NCBI RefSeq assembly: GCF_014863605.1
Contig: NZ_CP062252.1
Location: 1,187,001 to 1,251,000, forward strand
Origin: Pseudomonas allokribbensis
GTDB taxonomy: Bacteria; Pseudomonadota; Gammaproteobacteria; Pseudomonadales; Pseudomonadaceae
DNA length: 64,000 bases
Reading direction: 5' to 3'
Shown: piece after piece, positions 61,832 to 64,000 of the stretch
Layout of the letters: the number at the start of each line of letters is the position of its first letter
How positions within the stretch are numbered: position 1 is the first letter of the stretch
The notes under the pieces: model-generated
The model's database searches: none
The model's input: only the letters and a program-made list of their open reading frames with translations
What the model was told of the DNA's origin: nothing
Translations under genes and position numbers: made by a program

Positions 61832-63105
61832 GCAGCGACCAGCGCTTCTTCGATTTCCTCAAGGAACGCATCGGTCTCGACGTTGCTTCGGTAGGGCCGG
61901 CGATCATCGAGCGGGCGGTGCGCCAGCGCATCATCCTGTCGCAGATGGTCACGGCCGATGAGTACTGGCAAGCGCTGCAAGGTTCGCGGGACGAACAGCA
62001 AGCGCTGATCGAGGCGGTGATCGTCCCTGAGACGTGGTTTTTCCGTTACCCGGAATCCTTCGCCACCTTGGGCAAACTGGCGCGCAAGCGCCTGGCCGAG
62101 CTGAACAACATGCGTGCGCTGCGCATTCTCAGCCTGCCGTGCTCCACCGGTGAAGAACCTTATTCGATTGCCATGGCGTTGCTCGATGCGGGCCTCAAGC
62201 CCCATCAGTTCAAGGTCGATGGCATGGATGTCAGCCCCTTGTCGGTGGACAAGGCGCAACGGGCGCTGTACGGCAAGAACTCGTTTCGCGGCCAGGAACT
62301 GGCGTTCCGCGAACGGCATTTCATGCCGGAGGACGAAGGCTATCGCCTGAATGAATACGTGCGCGAACAGGTGCGTTTGCAGGTCGGCAATGTGCTGGAT
62401 CCGACGCTGTTGGCCAGCGAGCCACCGTTCGATTTCGTGTTCTGTCGCAACCTGCTGATCTATTTCGATCAACCGACCCAGCAACAGGTGTTCGCCGTGC
62501 TCAAGCGCCTGACCCATGTGGATGGCGTGCTGTTTATCGGCCCGGCTGAGGGCAGCCTGCTCGGGCGGTTGGGCATGCGTTCGATCGGGATTCCGCAGTC
62601 TTTCGCGTTCAGTCGCCACAGCGATCCGCAACCCGAGCCGTTGCCAATGCCGGTCGCCATCCCGACACCGTTGCCGGTGCGCCAGCCGGTGCGCAGCGCG
62701 CCACCGCCGCCCGTGCGCAACCGGCCGTTTGCCGCTGTGACACCGTTGCCCGCCACCGTCAAAAGCCCGAATCCCGACGCCACGACCCTGCTGGCCAACA
62801 TCGCCGCCCTGGCCAACGAAGGCAAAAGCGCCGAAGCCCGCGCTGCGTGCGAACAGTATTTGCGCAGCCATGAGCCGGTGGCCCAGGTGTTTTACTGGCT
62901 TGGCCTGCTCAGCGATGTTGCCGGCAGTGCTCTCGAAGCCCAGGGTTTTTACCGCAAGGCGTTGTACCTCGAGCCGCAACACGCCGAAGCCTTGATGCAC
63001 CTGGCCGGGTTGCTGCAGGCCCAGGGCGACACGGCCGGTGCCCGACGATTGCAGGAGCGCGCCGCCCGCAGCGGCCGCACCGCCGACAGTGAGCGTAAAC
63101 GATGA
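61828..63105 (+). CDS. wspC: WspC, CheR-type receptor methyltransferase with TPR
   Basis: 425 residues. CheR N-terminal helices, SAM-binding LSLPCSTGEEPYSIAMALLD near residue 105-125, DFVFCRNLLIYFD near 200-212, a Pro-rich linker (about 270-305) and C-terminal TPR repeats (VFYWLGLLSDVAGSALEAQG; ALYLEPQHAEALMHLAGLLQ). It methylates WspA glutamates, countered by WspF. Confidence 0.94.
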   Translation: MSSDQRFFDFLKERIGLDVASVGPAIIERAVRQRIILSQMVTADEYWQALQGSRDEQQALIEAVIVPETWFFRYPESFATLGKLARKRLAELNNMRALRILSLPCSTGEEPYSIAMALLDAGLKPHQFKVDGMDVSPLSVDKAQRALYGKNSFRGQELAFRERHFMPEDEGYRLNEYVREQVRLQVGNVLDPTLLASEPPFDFVFCRNLLIYFDQPTQQQVFAVLKRLTHVDGVLFIGPAEGSLLGRLGMRSIGIPQSFAFSRHSDPQPEPLPMPVAIPTPLPVRQPVRSAPPPPVRNRPFAAVTPLPATVKSPNPDATTLLANIAALANEGKSAEARAACEQYLRSHEPVAQVFYWLGLLSDVAGSALEAQGFYRKALYLEPQHAEALMHLAGLLQAQGDTAGARRLQERAARSGRTADSERKR

Positions 63106-63785
63106 TCCCGTCCGACACCTTGAACGTCACCCACGAAGACGCCCGGGCCATCGACGATTGCTGGAATCGCATCGGCATCCACGGCGACAAGTCCTGCCCG
63201 CTGCTGGAAGAACACATTCACTGCCGCAATTGCTCGGTGTATTCCGCCGCCGCCACACGCCTGCTCGACCGCTATGCGCTGCAGCAGGACGAACGCGATC
63301 CGGTGGCGATCCAGGTTGAGACCGAGCTGAAAACCCGCTCACTGCTGATGTTCCGCCTCGGTGAGGAATGGCTCGGCCTGGCCACCCGCAGTCTGGTGGA
63401 GGTCGCGCCGTTGCAGGCGATTCACTCTTTGCCGCATCAGCGCTCCCGGGCCTTGCTCGGCGTGGCGAACGTGCGCGGGGCGCTGGTGGCGTGCCTGTCG
63501 CTGGTCGAACTGCTCGACCTCGACAGCAACGCCGCCCCGGCGACGGGCGCACGGATCATGCCGCGCATGCTGATCATCGCGGCCCAGGGCGGGCCGGTGG
63601 TGGTGCCGGTGGACGAAGTCGACGGGATTCACGCCATCGACGAACGAATTCTCGATGCTGCGTCGCGTTCCGGGGCGCAGGTCAGTGCGAAATACACCCG
63701 AGGCGTGTTGCCTTTCAAAGGTCGCAGCCTGCGTTGGCTGGATGAAGAACAGCTGCTGTCCGCCGTGACCCGGAGCCTCACATGA
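63102..63785 (+). CDS. wspD: WspD, CheW-like adaptor with Cys-rich N-terminus
   Basis: 227 residues, overlapping wspC by 4 bp. N-terminal CWNRIGIHGDKSCPLLEEHI and CRNCSVY give four Cys residues that could bind metal or a redox group; a CheW fold follows from residue 85 (SLLMFRLGEEWLGLATRSLV). A second CheW besides WspB is standard in wsp. Overlaps wspE by 4 bp. Confidence 0.92.
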   Translation: MIPSDTLNVTHEDARAIDDCWNRIGIHGDKSCPLLEEHIHCRNCSVYSAAATRLLDRYALQQDERDPVAIQVETELKTRSLLMFRLGEEWLGLATRSLVEVAPLQAIHSLPHQRSRALLGVANVRGALVACLSLVELLDLDSNAAPATGARIMPRMLIIAAQGGPVVVPVDEVDGIHAIDERILDAASRSGAQVSAKYTRGVLPFKGRSLRWLDEEQLLSAVTRSLT

Positions 63786-64000
63786 CCCCCGAGCAAATGC
63801 GCGACGCCTCCCTGCTGGAGCTGTTCAGCCTCGAAGCCGAAGCCCAGACCCTGGTGCTCAGCGCCGGGCTGCTGGCGTTGGAACGCAACCCGACCCAGGC
63901 CGATCAGCTCGAGTCGTGCATGCGGGCGGCGCATTCGTTGAAAGGTGCGGCGCGGATTGTCGGCATCGACAGCGGCGTCAGCGTCGCCCACGTGATGGAA
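63782..64000 (+). CDS. wspE: WspE, hybrid CheA-type kinase (5' part only)
   Basis: The first 73 residues of the gene, cut by the window end. It starts MTPEQMRDASLLELFSLEAE and contains the HPt phospho-His in RAAHSLKGAARIVGI. The full protein is expected to add a CheA kinase core and a receiver. It phosphorylates WspR and WspF. Confidence 0.92.
   Translation, partial: MTPEQMRDASLLELFSLEAEAQTLVLSAGLLALERNPTQADQLESCMRAAHSLKGAARIVGIDSGVSVAHVME

Noticed and set aside
1..64000. CRISPR arrays, rRNA or tRNA genes, integrase or transposase genes
   Set aside because: No regularly spaced repeats, tRNA cloverleaf or rRNA segment was noticed by eye, and the only recombinase seen is chromosomal XerD.

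Overview
The window reads as chromosomal DNA of a fluorescent Pseudomonas (P. fluorescens complex, inferred). GC content is high. The gene order purT – corC-like – ccsA-like – ffh – rpsP-rimM-trmD-rplS – xerD – dsbC – hom – thrC – recJ is the usual Pseudomonas arrangement, a Pseudomonas-type DUF3509 gene is present, and the window ends in a wsp chemosensory operon. Species cannot be fixed from this sequence alone.

Layout. 1-2.0 kb: nagA (cut by the window start) and its GntR regulator, with repeated candidate operators. 2.1-10.4 kb: L,D-transpeptidase, two Nudix hydrolases, a gamma-carbonic-anhydrase-like hexapeptide protein, DUF1289, a VUT transporter, purT, an MFS symporter, a CorC-type transporter and a CcsA/YpjD protein. 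10.5-19.4 kb: core information and metabolism block (ffh; rpsP-rimM-trmD-rplS; thioesterase; xerD; dsbC; hom; thrC). 19.5-22.9 kb: a BvgS-like sensor that stops after its PAS domain, a receiver without its phospho-Asp, a DUF3509 protein, a candidate structured RNA and a periplasmic-binding-like protein. 22.9-30.2 kb: CoA transferase, yaeQ, recJ, an Old-Yellow-Enzyme reductase, an acetyltransferase and opgD.

31.1-48.6 kb is an accessory ter island and the most interesting part. A tightly overlapping set (ATP-grasp ligase, TerD-protease fusion, PRTase-TRSP, HAD phosphatase, StiP/PRTase-PELOTA, citrate-lyase-like aldolase, second HAD phosphatase) looks like a pathway making a nucleoside-like or PRPP-derived metabolite. 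It is followed by a canonical terZ-A-B-C-D-E set, then three poorly known envelope-type genes, then a convergent pair with a TerA-like protein and a TerF (TerD-vWA) protein. Seven genes carry about nine TerD-type domains. The architecture matches the Ter-dependent stress systems known from comparative genomics and from ter loci linked to tellurite, phage and colicin resistance. The cytosolic TerD-protease fusion and the three unknown genes are the least explained parts.

48.6-58.5 kb, all on the minus strand: a LysR regulator, two paralogous gamma-aminobutyraldehyde-type dehydrogenases, a spermidine/putrescine-type ABC transporter laid out like E. coli ydcSTUVW, and an APC permease; together a polyamine/GABA uptake and catabolism locus. 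A palindromic repeat of the kind common in these genomes lies inside it. 58.6-64 kb: a YebE-like DUF533 protein and then wspA-B-C-D and the start of wspE, the surface-sensing pathway that drives cyclic-di-GMP production through WspR (outside the window).
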